64,000 bases of DNA, taken from Proteiniphilum sp. UBA5384 (GTDB lineage Bacteria; Bacteroidota; Bacteroidia; Bacteroidales; Dysgonomonadaceae). The stretch covers positions 1,051 through 65,050 of the forward strand of contig NZ_DHOS01000001.1 of assembly GCF_002410825.1 (NCBI RefSeq). The letters run 5' to 3'. The notes below the pieces were generated by a model. The model saw only the letters and a program-made list of their open reading frames with translations, was not told the DNA's origin and did no database searches. Below are positions 46,367 to 56,056 of the stretch, in pieces; position 1 is the stretch's first letter; every line of letters starts with the position of its first letter. The translations under genes and the position numbers were made by a program.

Positions 46367-47143
46367 TTATTGGGCCTGGAGCATCTCCTTTACCCGCACT
46401 GGCTCGTCGGTGGTAATAAAGTCAACTCCTAGATCGATAATCTTTTGGATATCTTCGGGTTTATTCACTGTCCACACGTTTACTTTTTGTCCCAGCGCGT
46501 GTGCTTCTTTCACCCACTCGGGTTTGTTATACACTACTTTCAGATTGTAGTCAAATCCGCTTAGGTTCATTGTATCCAGTACTTTGGGGGATAAGTCGCC
46601 ATTCAGGTAATAAACAGGAGCGTCGGGAGCGAGTTTCCTGGCCTGTTGTACAAAGTTGAGTCCAAAAGCGATATATTCCACCCTGTCCCCCAGACCCCGT
46701 TCGCGTACCATATTGATTACTTTTTCAACCAGCACGTCTTCTCTCTCTTTTGAACGGTGAGTTTTAAATTCCATAATCAGTTTCACATGCTTGCAATTGG
46801 AAAAGGCGTCCAGATATTCCTCTACTGTGGGGATTGGTTCTCCATTGGCAAGTTTTACCTTTCTGAGGGTGGCGAAAGGTGTGTCCTGGATAATTAACTT
46901 TTCCCCGTTGAGAGTGGCGTCGGCATCATGGTGCACCACGGGAATCCCGTCGGGAGTAATCCACATATCCATTTCAGAACCATATACACCGATAGAATCG
47001 GCTTTCATCAGTGAGGCAATAGAGTTCTGGGCTGAGCCCTCCGTTTTCCAGAATCCGCGGTGCGCAATAACTTGCGTCTGTGACCAGCCATAGGCAGTAA
47101 CAAATAATAGAAACAGGAAACTTAAGTAAATTTTTTTGTCCAT
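46367..47143 (-). CDS. Exported glycerophosphodiester phosphodiesterase
   Basis: A 258-residue GDPD-family TIM barrel with a signal peptide (MDKKIYLSFL to about residue 22). Motifs include AHRGFW near residue 28, EMDMWITPDGIPVVHHD (catalytic Glu, Asp and His) and a C-terminal VNVWTVNKPEDIQKIIDLGV. It should hydrolyse glycerophosphodiesters such as glycerophosphocholine to glycerol-3-phosphate and an alcohol, in the periplasm. Length is normal. A TATTTTTG promoter element lies at 47181-47174, and hemW follows. Confidence 0.93.
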   Translation of the reverse strand: MDKKIYLSFLFLLFVTAYGWSQTQVIAHRGFWKTEGSAQNSIASLMKADSIGVYGSEMDMWITPDGIPVVHHDADATLNGEKLIIQDTPFATLRKVKLANGEPIPTVEEYLDAFSNCKHVKLIMEFKTHRSKEREDVLVEKVINMVRERGLGDRVEYIAFGLNFVQQARKLAPDAPVYYLNGDLSPKVLDTMNLSGFDYNLKVVYNKPEWVKEAHALGQKVNVWTVNKPEDIQKIIDLGVDFITTDEPVRVKEMLQAQ

Positions 47144-47173
47144 ATTAATGATTATTTATAATGTTTATTAGCA

Positions 47174-47181
47174 CAAAAATA
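47174..47181 (-). promoter_or_regulatory. Candidate -7 promoter element for the GDPD-hemW unit
   Basis: Minus-strand TATTTTTG (TAnnTTTG), 30 bases before the GDPD ATG. Confidence 0.4.
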
Positions 47182-47300
47182 CATTATTATATCTATAAAC
47201 CGGCTAATACAGTTACTATATGAGTGAAAAAAAACTGAATTTTCTGAAAAGACGGAACCAAAGAGTCTCCATTTGATAATAGAGACATCTTGCAAAACAC

Positions 47301-48749
47301 CTACAGGCTTTCCCCGAAATCCTCTTTAAATTTGGTGATCAGCTTCTGAGGCCAATCGCTCACAGGCTCCAGTCCACCCATAAAGAAACGGAGCACCGGA
47401 GGTTCGTATACAAAGCGAAGGCCACCGATTAATGTGCGGTTTTCGTATAGCCATGTCATCCGGTCCTCCACATATTTGATCTGCGACAGGGTGAATACCC
47501 GACGGGGGACTGCCAGTCGCACCAATTCCATATCAGCATAAGTTTCATTGCCATACTCGTCACGCTGGTTGGAGATGGAGCCTCTTTCCATGCCACGGAT
47601 TCCCGAAATAAGGAATAATGCCGCTGCCAAAGCACCGGCGGGATATTCCTTTTGGGGGATATGGTCACATACTTTCATCGCATCCACATGAGCACCCAAT
47701 ACTCCGGCAGGCTTTACTACCGGAACGCCATTGGCATCAAGGGCATTCACCAGGTAAGCTATAAAATCGGGACTCTGGCTGATCATTGTCTCGTCGAGTG
47801 TTTCATACAGACCTACTGCCATCGCTTCTATTTCACGCACGGAAATACCTCCGTAAGTCAGGAATCCTTCGAACAGCGGTACCAATGCTTCTAATTCGCG
47901 ATAAATATCCATATTGTTCGTGCAAATACCTCCTCCCCGGGAAGAACTTAGCTTCCTGGCGGAGAAATAGACGATATCGGCAAGGTCTGTCATGATCTTT
48001 ATCACTTCACCCATAGCGCTTCCTTTGAATTCTTCTTCCCGTTGGATTACCAGATATGCATTCTCCCCCAGCAAACTGGCATCGAGCACCAACCGGATAT
48101 TGTATTTGTCGGCAATAGTCCTTACATCCCTCAGGTTCTGCACTGAAAAAGGTTGTCCACCGATAAGGTTGGTGGATGCTTCCATGCGGATAAACGGGAT
48201 ATTTTTAGCACCGTGTATTTTGATGACCTCTTCCAGTTTTTCAAGGTTCATATTTCCCTTGAAAGGGTGAGTGGAATTGATCACATAAGCTTCGTCGTAT
48301 AACAGTTCAGCGATCTTTCCCCCGTACTGGGTGATATGTGCCATGGCAGTGGTGAAGTGGTAGTTCATAGGCACCAGATTGCCTTTACGCACGTAGGCGT
48401 TTGACAGGATATTTTCTGCTGCCCGCCCCTGATGTACCGGAAGATAATACTTCTTTCCCAGCACCTCTTCCACCGCTTTCTGGAGCCTGAAAAAACTCTG
48501 TGATCCGGCATAGGCGTCATCTGCCTGCATCATGGCAGCCATCTGGTTGTCACTCATCGCATTGGTGCCGCTATCAGTAAGCATGTCAAGGAATACATCT
48601 TTTGTGCTGAGTCGGAAAGTGTTAAATCCACCCTCCTTCAACGCTTCTAATCTTCTCTCGATAGGTACCAAATGTAATTTCTGCACTACACGTACTTTGT
48701 GTAATTCTAACGGAATATTCTCACCATTATAAAATTTAACGTCATTCAT
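47301..48749 (-). CDS. Tryptophanase/tyrosine phenol-lyase family beta-eliminating lyase
   Basis: A 482-residue PLP enzyme of the tryptophanase family, which splits an aromatic amino acid to pyruvate, ammonia and an aryl product. LTDSGTNAMSDNQMAAMM, the HQGRAAENI segment near residue 108 and the GGQPFSVQNLRDV stretch are typical. The PLP lysine should be in FSARKLSSSRGGG near residue 275; in classical TnaA this reads SGKKDCLVNIGG, so the active-site loop is clearly diverged. The substrate may therefore not be tryptophan. It is monocistronic with a TATATTTG element upstream, and fits amino-acid fermentation together with sdaA. Confidence 0.82.
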   Translation of the reverse strand: MNDVKFYNGENIPLELHKVRVVQKLHLVPIERRLEALKEGGFNTFRLSTKDVFLDMLTDSGTNAMSDNQMAAMMQADDAYAGSQSFFRLQKAVEEVLGKKYYLPVHQGRAAENILSNAYVRKGNLVPMNYHFTTAMAHITQYGGKIAELLYDEAYVINSTHPFKGNMNLEKLEEVIKIHGAKNIPFIRMEASTNLIGGQPFSVQNLRDVRTIADKYNIRLVLDASLLGENAYLVIQREEEFKGSAMGEVIKIMTDLADIVYFSARKLSSSRGGGICTNNMDIYRELEALVPLFEGFLTYGGISVREIEAMAVGLYETLDETMISQSPDFIAYLVNALDANGVPVVKPAGVLGAHVDAMKVCDHIPQKEYPAGALAAALFLISGIRGMERGSISNQRDEYGNETYADMELVRLAVPRRVFTLSQIKYVEDRMTWLYENRTLIGGLRFVYEPPVLRFFMGGLEPVSDWPQKLITKFKEDFGESL

Positions 48750-48849
48750 GAGCTCTGTGTGTCTTTATCTTATAGTTAGTTATTATTTGATATTTCTTAA
48801 AGATTGTCGTTAATATCAGATTTTTCCTGATAAATTTTAATTAAAACTG

Positions 48850-48857
48850 CAAATATA
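48850..48857 (-). promoter_or_regulatory. Candidate -7 promoter element for the tryptophanase-family gene
   Basis: Minus-strand TATATTTG (TAnnTTTG) about 100 bases before the ATG, leaving a leader of roughly 95 bases that could hold regulation; no hairpin or leader peptide is obvious. Confidence 0.4.
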
Positions 48858-48949
48858 GTGAAAGCCGAGAGAAAAACTAAGCTTGCTTGAGTTTTTCCGA
48901 GGCGCATCAAAAAGTCTAACCGATTGAATTGTTCCGGAGAGAAAAAAAA

Positions 48950-48979
48950 TTGTCGATTAACAAAAAAGCCCTATATTTG
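48950..48979 (+). promoter_or_regulatory. Bacteroidetes-type promoter of the ROK kinase gene
   Basis: TTG at 48950-48952 and TATATTTG at 48972-48979 with a 19-base spacer; the ATG is at 49033. Confidence 0.6.
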
Positions 48980-49032
48980 TGGCTATAAATTCTAATAATC
49001 ATCATTGACTAATTTTTAATAAAACAAATCTT

Positions 49033-49998
49033 ATGGATAAACCCTATGCAATAGGTATTGATGTGGGCGGTACGAATACCGTTGTAGGCATCGTGGACAA
49101 AAGAGGACAGATTTTAAAGAGTGGCAGTATCAAAACAGCCAAACATTCCCGGGTGGAAGATTACCTGGATGAGTTGACTGACCTGATTGAAGATCTTATC
49201 GCGGGAACAACCACCAAGGATCAGATCAAGGGGATTGGTGCCGGTACACCCAACGGTAATTATTTCTCGGGAAGTATAGAATTTGCTCCCAATCTTCCAT
49301 GGAAAGGTGTAATTCCTTTCGCACAGATGCTGGAAGACCGGGTAGGTATCCCTGTTGCACTTACGAACGATGCCAATGCGGCAGCTATTGGGGAAATGAC
49401 TTACGGTGCTGCCCGCGGCATGAAAGATTTTATCGTGATTACTCTGGGAACCGGTGTTGGTAGCGGTATTGTTGTGAATGGACAGTTAGTATACGGTCAT
49501 GATGGTTTTGCCGGTGAACTCGGGCACGTAATCATGCGCAGACATAATGGCCGCCTTTGTGGGTGCGGAAGGACAGGGTGTCTTGAGGCTTATTCTTCGG
49601 CAACCGGTGTGGCGCGTACAGCTCGTGAGTATCTCGAACTGAAGCCTGATACACAGACTCGTCTCCGTAATATACCGGTAGAAGATATCACATCGAAAGA
49701 TGTATTTGATGCAGCCATGGGCGGCGATGAACTGGCGAAAGAGATATTTAAATTCACCGGAGAGATGTTGGGTGAGGCATTTGCTGATTTTGTGGCTTTT
49801 TCAAGTCCCGAGGCTATCATCCTTTTTGGAGGACTTTCCAAAGCGGGCAACCTTATCATGGATCCTATCCGCGAAAGTATGGAAAGAAATATGCTCCCTA
49901 TTTTCAGGAATAAAGTGAAACTGATGTTCTCCGACCTGAAAGAGAGTGATGCCGCCGTATTAGGTGCCAGCGCACTGGGTTGGGAAGTCAGGGATTGA
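49033..49998 (+). CDS. ROK family sugar kinase (glucokinase type)
   Basis: A 321-residue cytosolic kinase of the ROK family, phosphorylating glucose or a related hexose with ATP. The phosphate-binding loop GIDVGGTNT is at residues 8-16, NDANAAAIGE carries the catalytic Asp near residue 117, and CGCGRTGCLEAY near residue 178 holds the zinc-binding cysteines of the ROK signature. There is no N-terminal HTH, so it is an enzyme, not a repressor. It has its own promoter and terminator and so stands alone. Confidence 0.92.
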   Translation: MDKPYAIGIDVGGTNTVVGIVDKRGQILKSGSIKTAKHSRVEDYLDELTDLIEDLIAGTTTKDQIKGIGAGTPNGNYFSGSIEFAPNLPWKGVIPFAQMLEDRVGIPVALTNDANAAAIGEMTYGAARGMKDFIVITLGTGVGSGIVVNGQLVYGHDGFAGELGHVIMRRHNGRLCGCGRTGCLEAYSSATGVARTAREYLELKPDTQTRLRNIPVEDITSKDVFDAAMGGDELAKEIFKFTGEMLGEAFADFVAFSSPEAIILFGGLSKAGNLIMDPIRESMERNMLPIFRNKVKLMFSDLKESDAAVLGASALGWEVRD

Positions 49999-50031
49999 TT
50001 GGAAATATCCAGCCTTTTGATAATATACTGT

Positions 50032-50062
50032 ACAGCTCCGGATTTTTCCGGAGCTGTTTTTT
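50032..50062 (+). terminator. Rho-independent terminator after the ROK kinase
   Basis: ACAGCTCCGG (50032-50041) pairs perfectly with CCGGAGCTGT (50048-50057) around a six-base loop, followed by a run of T. Confidence 0.9.
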
Positions 50063-50116
50063 CAAATTTATACAAAACTAACGAGCAGATTGACAAAAAA
50101 GAGCGATAGATTTTAT

Positions 50117-50124
50117 TACCTTTG
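50117..50124 (+). promoter_or_regulatory. Candidate -7 promoter element for purH
   Basis: TACCTTTG (TAnnTTTG), 38 bases before the purH ATG at 50162. A TTG at 50090 is 24 bases upstream, wider than usual. Confidence 0.45.
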
Positions 50125-50161
50125 TACTCATTTTAAAAATAACGACTTAAACGGAAACAGA

Positions 50162-51685
50162 ATGTCAAAAAAAATTCAAACAGCCCTCATTTCAGTGTAT
50201 CACAAGGATGGGTTGGAGGAAATACTTCGGGAACTACATCATTTACGAGTTAAGTTTATTTCTACCGGTGGCACGCAGGAGTTTATCCAGTCTTTGGGAT
50301 ATGAATGTGAAGCGGTGGAGGATATCAGCGGCTATCCTTCAATTTTAGGAGGCAGAGTAAAAACACTTCATCCCAAAATTTTTGGTGGTATTCTTTACCG
50401 ACGTGATAATGAGATAGATAAGAAGCAGATAAAATCGTACGATATTCCTTCCATCGACCTGGTTATTGTTGATTTGTATCCTTTCCGCGAAACGGTTGCT
50501 GCCGGCGGTACAGAAGAGGAAATCATCGAGAAGATAGACATAGGCGGTATATCGCTTATACGTGGTGCTGCAAAAAATTATAAAGACGTGGTTATTGTAG
50601 CATCAAAAGACCAGTACAAACCGCTGCTCGACTTGTTGAAGGAGAAAGAAGGCGTCTCCGGTCCGGAAGACCGCCGTCGGTTTGCCAAGGATGCTTTTAT
50701 GGTTTCATCGGGGTATGATTCTGCCATCTTCGATTATTTTTGTGGTGATGACCGGTCAGCTTTTCGCATCGCTGTTGATAACAGGAAACAACTTCGTTAT
50801 GGGGAGAATCCTCACCAAAAAGGAACATTCTATGGTAATTTCGATGAAGTGTTCGAACAACTTCATGGGAAGGAGATTTCCTATAATAATCTTCTTGATA
50901 TTGATGCTGCAGTTTCACTGATATCCGATTTCAATGAGACTGCATTGGCGATTCTTAAACATAACAATGCCTGTGGTATGGCTTGTCGTCCGACAGTGAA
51001 AGAGGCATGGGGCGCAGCGCTTGCTGCCGATCCTGTATCAGCTTTTGGCGGTATTGTGGTGACTAACCGAAAAGTGGATAAAGAGGCAGCCGAAGCCATT
51101 AACGAAATCTTTTTTGAAGTGATTATTGCCCCCGAATATGATAAAGAGGCGCTGGATATTTTGTTTCAAAAGAAAAATCGTATAATTTTGGTGTTGAAAT
51201 CGAGAAACAAAGCTACACAGCCTTTGCAATACCGCTCTGTATTGAACGGTACTTTAGTGCAGGACAAAGATCTAAGTGTTGAAAGTGCTGCCGATCTGCA
51301 GGTGATGACCTCCAAAGTACCCACAGATAAGGAGACCGAAGACCTGCTGTTTGCCAATATTCTGGTAAAGCATACTAAGTCGAATGCCATTGTTTTGGTA
51401 AAGGATAAACAGCTTATCGCCAGCGGTACAGGACAGACTTCAAGGGTGGATGCACTGAATCAGGCTATTGAAAAAGCTGACACATTCCATTTCAATCTAC
51501 AGGGAGCAGTGATGGCTAGTGATGCGTTTTTTCCTTTTCCGGATTGCGTGGAAATTGCGCACAAAGCAGGTATTACGGCAGTTATTCAACCCGGAGGTTC
51601 CGTTCGTGACGGGGAGTCGGTGGACTACTGCAATCAAAACGGTCTTTCGATGGTGAAAACCGGTATAAGACACTTTAAACATTAA
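50162..51685 (+). CDS. purH: Bifunctional AICAR transformylase/IMP cyclohydrolase (PurH)
   Basis: About 507 residues from the ATG at 50162 (MSKKIQTALISVYHK). An upstream in-frame start at 50090 would read through the promoter. The N-terminal MGS-like cyclohydrolase domain shows STGGTQEF, GGRVKTLHPKIFGGIL and DLVIVDLYPF. The C-terminal transformylase shows RYGENPHQKGTFYG, KHNNACGMA and AFGGIVVTNR, and ends with IQPGGSVRDGESVDYCNQNGL. It performs the last two steps of IMP synthesis, using 10-formyl-THF that fhs can supply. mreB follows 25 bases later. Confidence 0.97.
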   Translation: MSKKIQTALISVYHKDGLEEILRELHHLRVKFISTGGTQEFIQSLGYECEAVEDISGYPSILGGRVKTLHPKIFGGILYRRDNEIDKKQIKSYDIPSIDLVIVDLYPFRETVAAGGTEEEIIEKIDIGGISLIRGAAKNYKDVVIVASKDQYKPLLDLLKEKEGVSGPEDRRRFAKDAFMVSSGYDSAIFDYFCGDDRSAFRIAVDNRKQLRYGENPHQKGTFYGNFDEVFEQLHGKEISYNNLLDIDAAVSLISDFNETALAILKHNNACGMACRPTVKEAWGAALAADPVSAFGGIVVTNRKVDKEAAEAINEIFFEVIIAPEYDKEALDILFQKKNRIILVLKSRNKATQPLQYRSVLNGTLVQDKDLSVESAADLQVMTSKVPTDKETEDLLFANILVKHTKSNAIVLVKDKQLIASGTGQTSRVDALNQAIEKADTFHFNLQGAVMASDAFFPFPDCVEIAHKAGITAVIQPGGSVRDGESVDYCNQNGLSMVKTGIRHFKH

Positions 51686-51710
51686 AAACAACATAGTTAC
51701 TATTATAATT

Positions 51711-52736
51711 ATGGGCTTATTTTCATTTACACAGGAGTTGGCAATGGACCTTGGCACCGCCAATTCTGTTATTGTGAACAACGCGGGTAAGATATTACTG
51801 GATGAACCGTCCATTGTAGCGCTTGACCGCAAGACCGAGAAGATGATTGCTTTGGGTGAGAAAGCCAGGCAGATGCATGGTAAGACGCATGAAAATATTC
51901 GCACGGTAAGACCGTTGAGGGATGGTGTGATTGCTGATTTCAATGCAGCAGAACAGATGATCCGAGGTATGATCAAGATGGCTAACAAGAACAGGGGAGG
52001 GCTTTTTTCTCCTTCATTGCGTGTCGTTGTCTGTATTCCATCGGGCAGTACCGAGGTGGAGATCCGTGCCGTACGCGATTCGGCAGAACATGCCGGCGGA
52101 CGGGATGTCTATATGATTTTTGAGCCGATGGCGGCGGCTCTTGGGATTGGCCTTGATGTGGAAGCTCCTGAAGGAAATATGATCGTAGATATAGGTGGCG
52201 GTACTACCGAGATCGCAGTGATCTCATTGGGCGGTATCGTTTCCAATAAGTCAATCAAGATTGCAGGGGATGATTTTACCGAAGATATCCAGGATTATAT
52301 GGGGCGCCAGCATAATATCAAGGTAGGTGACCGTACTGCGGAGCAGATCAAGATACAGGTGGGATCGGTGGTCACCGAACTGGAGAATCCACCGGAAGAT
52401 TTTGTTGTACATGGTCCCAACAGGATGACCTCGTTGCCGATGGACGTACCCGTATCTTACCAGGAAATTGCCCATGCCATTGAGAAATCGGTGTCAAAGG
52501 TCGATTCTGCTGTGTTAAGCGCACTGGAACAGACGCCCCCCGAATTGTATGCCGATATTGTGCGTAACGGCATTTACCTGACCGGTGGTGGTGCTTTACT
52601 GAGGGGACTCGACAAAAGGCTGACTGAAAAGATAGGAATTCCTTTCAGGGTGGTAGATGATCCGCTGCATATGGTAGCAAGGGGAACCGGTATTGCATTG
52701 CGAAATATTGATAAATTCACCTTTTTAATGAGGTGA
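51711..52736 (+). CDS. mreB: Rod shape-determining protein MreB
   Basis: A 341-residue bacterial actin homologue that forms membrane-bound filaments guiding sidewall peptidoglycan synthesis. It starts MGLFSFTQELAMDLGTANS, with the membrane-binding N-terminal helix and the phosphate-1 loop. The VDIGGGTTEIAVISLGG phosphate-2 loop is near residue 160, and YLTGGGALLRGLDKRL the adenosine motif. It is the first gene of the mreBCD-mrdA-rodA shape cluster; purH just upstream may be co-transcribed. Confidence 0.98.
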   Translation: MGLFSFTQELAMDLGTANSVIVNNAGKILLDEPSIVALDRKTEKMIALGEKARQMHGKTHENIRTVRPLRDGVIADFNAAEQMIRGMIKMANKNRGGLFSPSLRVVVCIPSGSTEVEIRAVRDSAEHAGGRDVYMIFEPMAAALGIGLDVEAPEGNMIVDIGGGTTEIAVISLGGIVSNKSIKIAGDDFTEDIQDYMGRQHNIKVGDRTAEQIKIQVGSVVTELENPPEDFVVHGPNRMTSLPMDVPVSYQEIAHAIEKSVSKVDSAVLSALEQTPPELYADIVRNGIYLTGGGALLRGLDKRLTEKIGIPFRVVDDPLHMVARGTGIALRNIDKFTFLMR

Positions 52737-52792
52737 AATTTAACTTGGAATGTAGAATACAGGGTATAAAATAGGATAAAGCATAGGTTTAG

Positions 52793-53641
52793 ATGCGCAA
52801 TCTTTTTAACTTTATCATTCGGAATAGTCATTGGCTGCTTGCCGCTCTGTTGGTGGCGTTTAGTTTCTATCTCGTTTTTACCCATAATTCCTATCAGCGC
52901 AGTGTCTATCTCTCTTCAGCCAATAATATAAGCGGGTGGTTTTTTTCGGTCTCAAAAGATATTGGTTCATTTTTCCACCTGAAGAAAAATAATCAATTAT
53001 TACTGGAAAAGACCGCAGAGTTGGAGAAAGAAATACTGGCACTCAAAGACCGGATAGATTTACTGACGGTGAGTGATTCTCTGGAGATGAATGCTTTTGT
53101 AAAAGATTCCGCCTCCTTACCTCAGTTTGATTTTATACCGGCAGAGGTAGTTAACCTGAGTTTCGCAGGCGCCAACAATTTTATTACACTGAATAAAGGT
53201 GCCAAGCACGGAATCAAACCCGATATGGGCGTGATTTCCACACAGGGGGTAGTAGGAGTTGTCTCCAATGTATCCCGAAACTTATCGGTGGTGATTCCTG
53301 TGATTAATCCCAAGTTCCGGCTAAGTGCCCGATTGAAGAATTCCGAAAATTACGGTTCGGTCTCATGGGATGGTACAAATATTGGAGAGGTTCAATTGGG
53401 GGAGTTGCCCAAGCATGAGGCATTCCATCAGGGAGATACGGTACTGACCAGTTTTTCACGCATCTTCCCCCGGAATCTTATTATTGGCTTTGTGAGTAGC
53501 GAAGGTCATTCGAGGGATGATAACTTCAACACATTCAACATCCGGTTGTCGACCAACTTCTATACGTTACAGGATGTACTGGTGATCAACGACACTTATC
53601 ACGAAGAACAGAAAATACTTGAAGAGACGCTACAGCGATGA
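52793..53641 (+). CDS. mreC: Rod shape-determining protein MreC
   Basis: A 282-residue bitopic protein: membrane helix at about residues 12-28, a coiled-coil (LLEKTAELEKEILALKDRI, about 66-85), then the MreC beta-barrel domain (LNKGAKHGIKPDMGVIS, GVVGVVSNVSRN, GDTVLTSFSRIFP). It links MreB to PBP2 and RodA in the periplasm. Its stop overlaps the mreD start by four bases (ATGA). Confidence 0.95.
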   Translation: MRNLFNFIIRNSHWLLAALLVAFSFYLVFTHNSYQRSVYLSSANNISGWFFSVSKDIGSFFHLKKNNQLLLEKTAELEKEILALKDRIDLLTVSDSLEMNAFVKDSASLPQFDFIPAEVVNLSFAGANNFITLNKGAKHGIKPDMGVISTQGVVGVVSNVSRNLSVVIPVINPKFRLSARLKNSENYGSVSWDGTNIGEVQLGELPKHEAFHQGDTVLTSFSRIFPRNLIIGFVSSEGHSRDDNFNTFNIRLSTNFYTLQDVLVINDTYHEEQKILEETLQR

Positions 53642-54153
53642 AACTGAATTATATATATGAAATAGTACTTTTTGTACTTTTGGTACTGCTTCAGACATTG
53701 CTGCTGAATAGGATCAGCCTGTTCGGTGTAGCTACTCCGGTTTTATATGTCTATTTTCTGTTGAAATTGCCAGTAGGGAGAACGCCCTATTCTGTAATTC
53801 TAATCGCTTTCCTGATGGGACTGATTATTGATATTTTCCTGAATACCCCGGGGATGAATGCTGCAGCCATTACTATTGTTGCTGCATTCAGGAAAAATAT
53901 CATAGGACTCTTTTTTGAAGAAGAAGGTCATGATGAATATATACCCGGAATGAATATGGATGCCGGGCCTTTTGTGAGATTTACCATATTTATGGTGGTG
54001 CTGCACATTACGCTGCTATTCTTTATTGAGTCTTTTACTCTCTTCAATCTGAAGAATACGCTGCTGCGGATTGTTACCTCTTCAGTAGTAACAATTCCCT
54101 TGATTCTTGCGTTGGATAGTTTAATGTTTAAGAGAAAAGCCGGTGAACAGTAA
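53638..54153 (+). CDS. mreD: Rod shape-determining protein MreD
   Basis: A 171-residue integral membrane protein with five or six helices, no soluble domain and the expected place between mreC and mrdA. VLLVLLQTLLLNRISLFGVA and the GLIIDIFLNTPGMNAA segment are typical of MreD, which carries few conserved residues. Overlaps mreC by 4 bases and mrdA by 11. Confidence 0.93.
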   Translation: MKLNYIYEIVLFVLLVLLQTLLLNRISLFGVATPVLYVYFLLKLPVGRTPYSVILIAFLMGLIIDIFLNTPGMNAAAITIVAAFRKNIIGLFFEEEGHDEYIPGMNMDAGPFVRFTIFMVVLHITLLFFIESFTLFNLKNTLLRIVTSSVVTIPLILALDSLMFKRKAGEQ

Positions 54154-56041
54154 TTCTAATCCGTTGTCCAGGAGACGATATGTAATTGCTGCTGTGATAG
54201 TAATTATCATATTGGTATATGTGGGCCAGCTATTCAAGCTACAGTTGATGAGCCCTCAATACCGCGACTATGCGGATAGTAATGCTTTTCTCCGGAGAAC
54301 CCTTTATCCGGCACGTGGAGCTATATATGACCGGAACGGAAAATTATTGGTGTATAACAGGCCTACCTATGACGTGATGATGGTAGTGCGTGAAATGAAG
54401 CAGTTCGATACGCTTGACTTCTGTCGTACACTCGATATTGATATGGAACGCTTCCATGCCTTGAATGCTGATATGCGGGACCGCCGCAAAAATCCCGGTT
54501 ATTCATCCTATACACCCCAATTGTTTATGTCGCAACTCAATGTGGAGGAATATGGGTTGTTGCAGGAAAAATTGTATAAATTCCCCGGCATATATATCCA
54601 AGGTCGTACCGAGCGGCAATATAATTATTCCAATATGGGGCTTATCCTCGGTTACGTGGCTGAAGTAGATAAGAATAAGATGGCCGCCGATCCCTATTAT
54701 ATGAGAGGTGACTATGTAGGAAAATCGGGGATTGAATTATCACATGAAGAAGACCTTCGCGGTGAAAAAGGAGTAGAAATACTCTTGCGGGATGCACACG
54801 GGAGAGTGCAGGGGAAATATGAAGATGGAGCGCATGACAAGGCTCCCGTATCGGGGAAAGACCTTACCCTGGGAATCGATATCGATTTGCAGGCTTACGG
54901 TGAGCAATTGATGCACAACAAAGTAGGTGCAATCGTGATGATCGATCCCAAAACAGGGGAGATACTCTGCATGGTTTCGGCGCCTACCTACGATCCCGTT
55001 TTGCTTACCGGGAAGAGTTCCGATTTCAGTGACAATTACCGTCAACTCGTGAACAACCCTTTTAAACCGCTTATCAACAGGGCGATTGCCGGTACATATC
55101 CTCCGGGATCCACATTCAAACCTGCACAGGGACTTGTCTTCCTGCAGGAAGGCATTATCACTCCCCAGACACTCTATTCCTGTTATGGGGGATATCCACC
55201 GTTGGGAGGACGTCCCGCATGTCATCCCCACGGTTCGCCGCTGGCGCTTCAGGCAGCACTGGCGACTTCTTGTAATTCTTACTTTTGTTATGGTCTCAAC
55301 GCTATGTTGAACAACAGGAGTAAATATGAGTCGGTAACGGCTGCTTTTGACGTGTGGCGTGATTACATGGTAAAGTTGGGATACGGTTACCCATTGGGAG
55401 TAGATCTCCCTTCCGAGAAAGGAAGATTTATCCCCAATAGTAAGTTCTACACGAACTTCTTCAAGACAGATAGATGGAATGCTCATAGGATTATTTCTAT
55501 AGCTATCGGGCAGGGAGAGATTCTGGCTACGCCCCTGCAGATTGCCAATATGGGTGCTATGATCGCCAACAGGGGATACTATTATACACCCCATGTGGTG
55601 AAAGAACGCAAAGGAGCAGCGCTGGAATCGACTTATACTACAAGACATGATTCGGGTATCAATAGGGAATATTTCGAATTGACTGTGGAGGGGATGGCCG
55701 ATGCGGTGACCATGGGTACTTGCCGTGGAATTAACCTCTCGCCCTTGGTGGAGGTATGCGGGAAAACTGGTACCTCACAAAATCCGCATGGCGATGACCA
55801 TTCGGTCTTTATGGGTTTTGCACCGAAAGATGATCCGCAGGTGGCTATCGCCGTACTGGTGGAAAACGGTCGTTTTGGTGCCACCAATGCAGTGCCTATC
55901 GCCCGTTTGATGCTGCAGAAGTTTTTCAGGGGGGAGATTCCCGAGAGCGATCAATGGCTGGAGACTTCCATCATAAATCGTGCGATACTGCCTCATGTTT
56001 ATACCAGAAACTTACCGGTCAATAAGCCCTCTAATCGATAA
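54143..56041 (+). CDS. mrdA: Penicillin-binding protein 2 (PBP2)
   Basis: A 632-residue peptidoglycan transpeptidase of the elongation machinery. A membrane helix (about residues 13-32) is followed by the dimerisation domain (RGAIYDRNGKLLVYNRPTYD) and the transpeptidase domain with the active-site Ser in GSTFKPAQG (about residue 323), SCN in ATSCNSYF (about 374) and KTGTSQ (about 540). The start is GTG at 54143, inside the end of mreD, implying translational coupling. rodA follows 15 bases later. Confidence 0.97.
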   Translation: MNSNSNPLSRRRYVIAAVIVIIILVYVGQLFKLQLMSPQYRDYADSNAFLRRTLYPARGAIYDRNGKLLVYNRPTYDVMMVVREMKQFDTLDFCRTLDIDMERFHALNADMRDRRKNPGYSSYTPQLFMSQLNVEEYGLLQEKLYKFPGIYIQGRTERQYNYSNMGLILGYVAEVDKNKMAADPYYMRGDYVGKSGIELSHEEDLRGEKGVEILLRDAHGRVQGKYEDGAHDKAPVSGKDLTLGIDIDLQAYGEQLMHNKVGAIVMIDPKTGEILCMVSAPTYDPVLLTGKSSDFSDNYRQLVNNPFKPLINRAIAGTYPPGSTFKPAQGLVFLQEGIITPQTLYSCYGGYPPLGGRPACHPHGSPLALQAALATSCNSYFCYGLNAMLNNRSKYESVTAAFDVWRDYMVKLGYGYPLGVDLPSEKGRFIPNSKFYTNFFKTDRWNAHRIISIAIGQGEILATPLQIANMGAMIANRGYYYTPHVVKERKGAALESTYTTRHDSGINREYFELTVEGMADAVTMGTCRGINLSPLVEVCGKTGTSQNPHGDDHSVFMGFAPKDDPQVAIAVLVENGRFGATNAVPIARLMLQKFFRGEIPESDQWLETSIINRAILPHVYTRNLPVNKPSNR

Positions 56042-56056
56042 TAGAGTATAAAATAT

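Noticed and set aside
53638..54153. Overlap of mreD with mrdA as an annotation error
   Set aside because: The GTG at 54143 opens onto a normal N-terminus and membrane helix; short overlaps occur in this cluster (mreC-mreD also overlaps).
54740..55648. A 302-codon minus-strand frame
   Set aside because: Antisense shadow of mrdA (PBP2), no recognisable domain.
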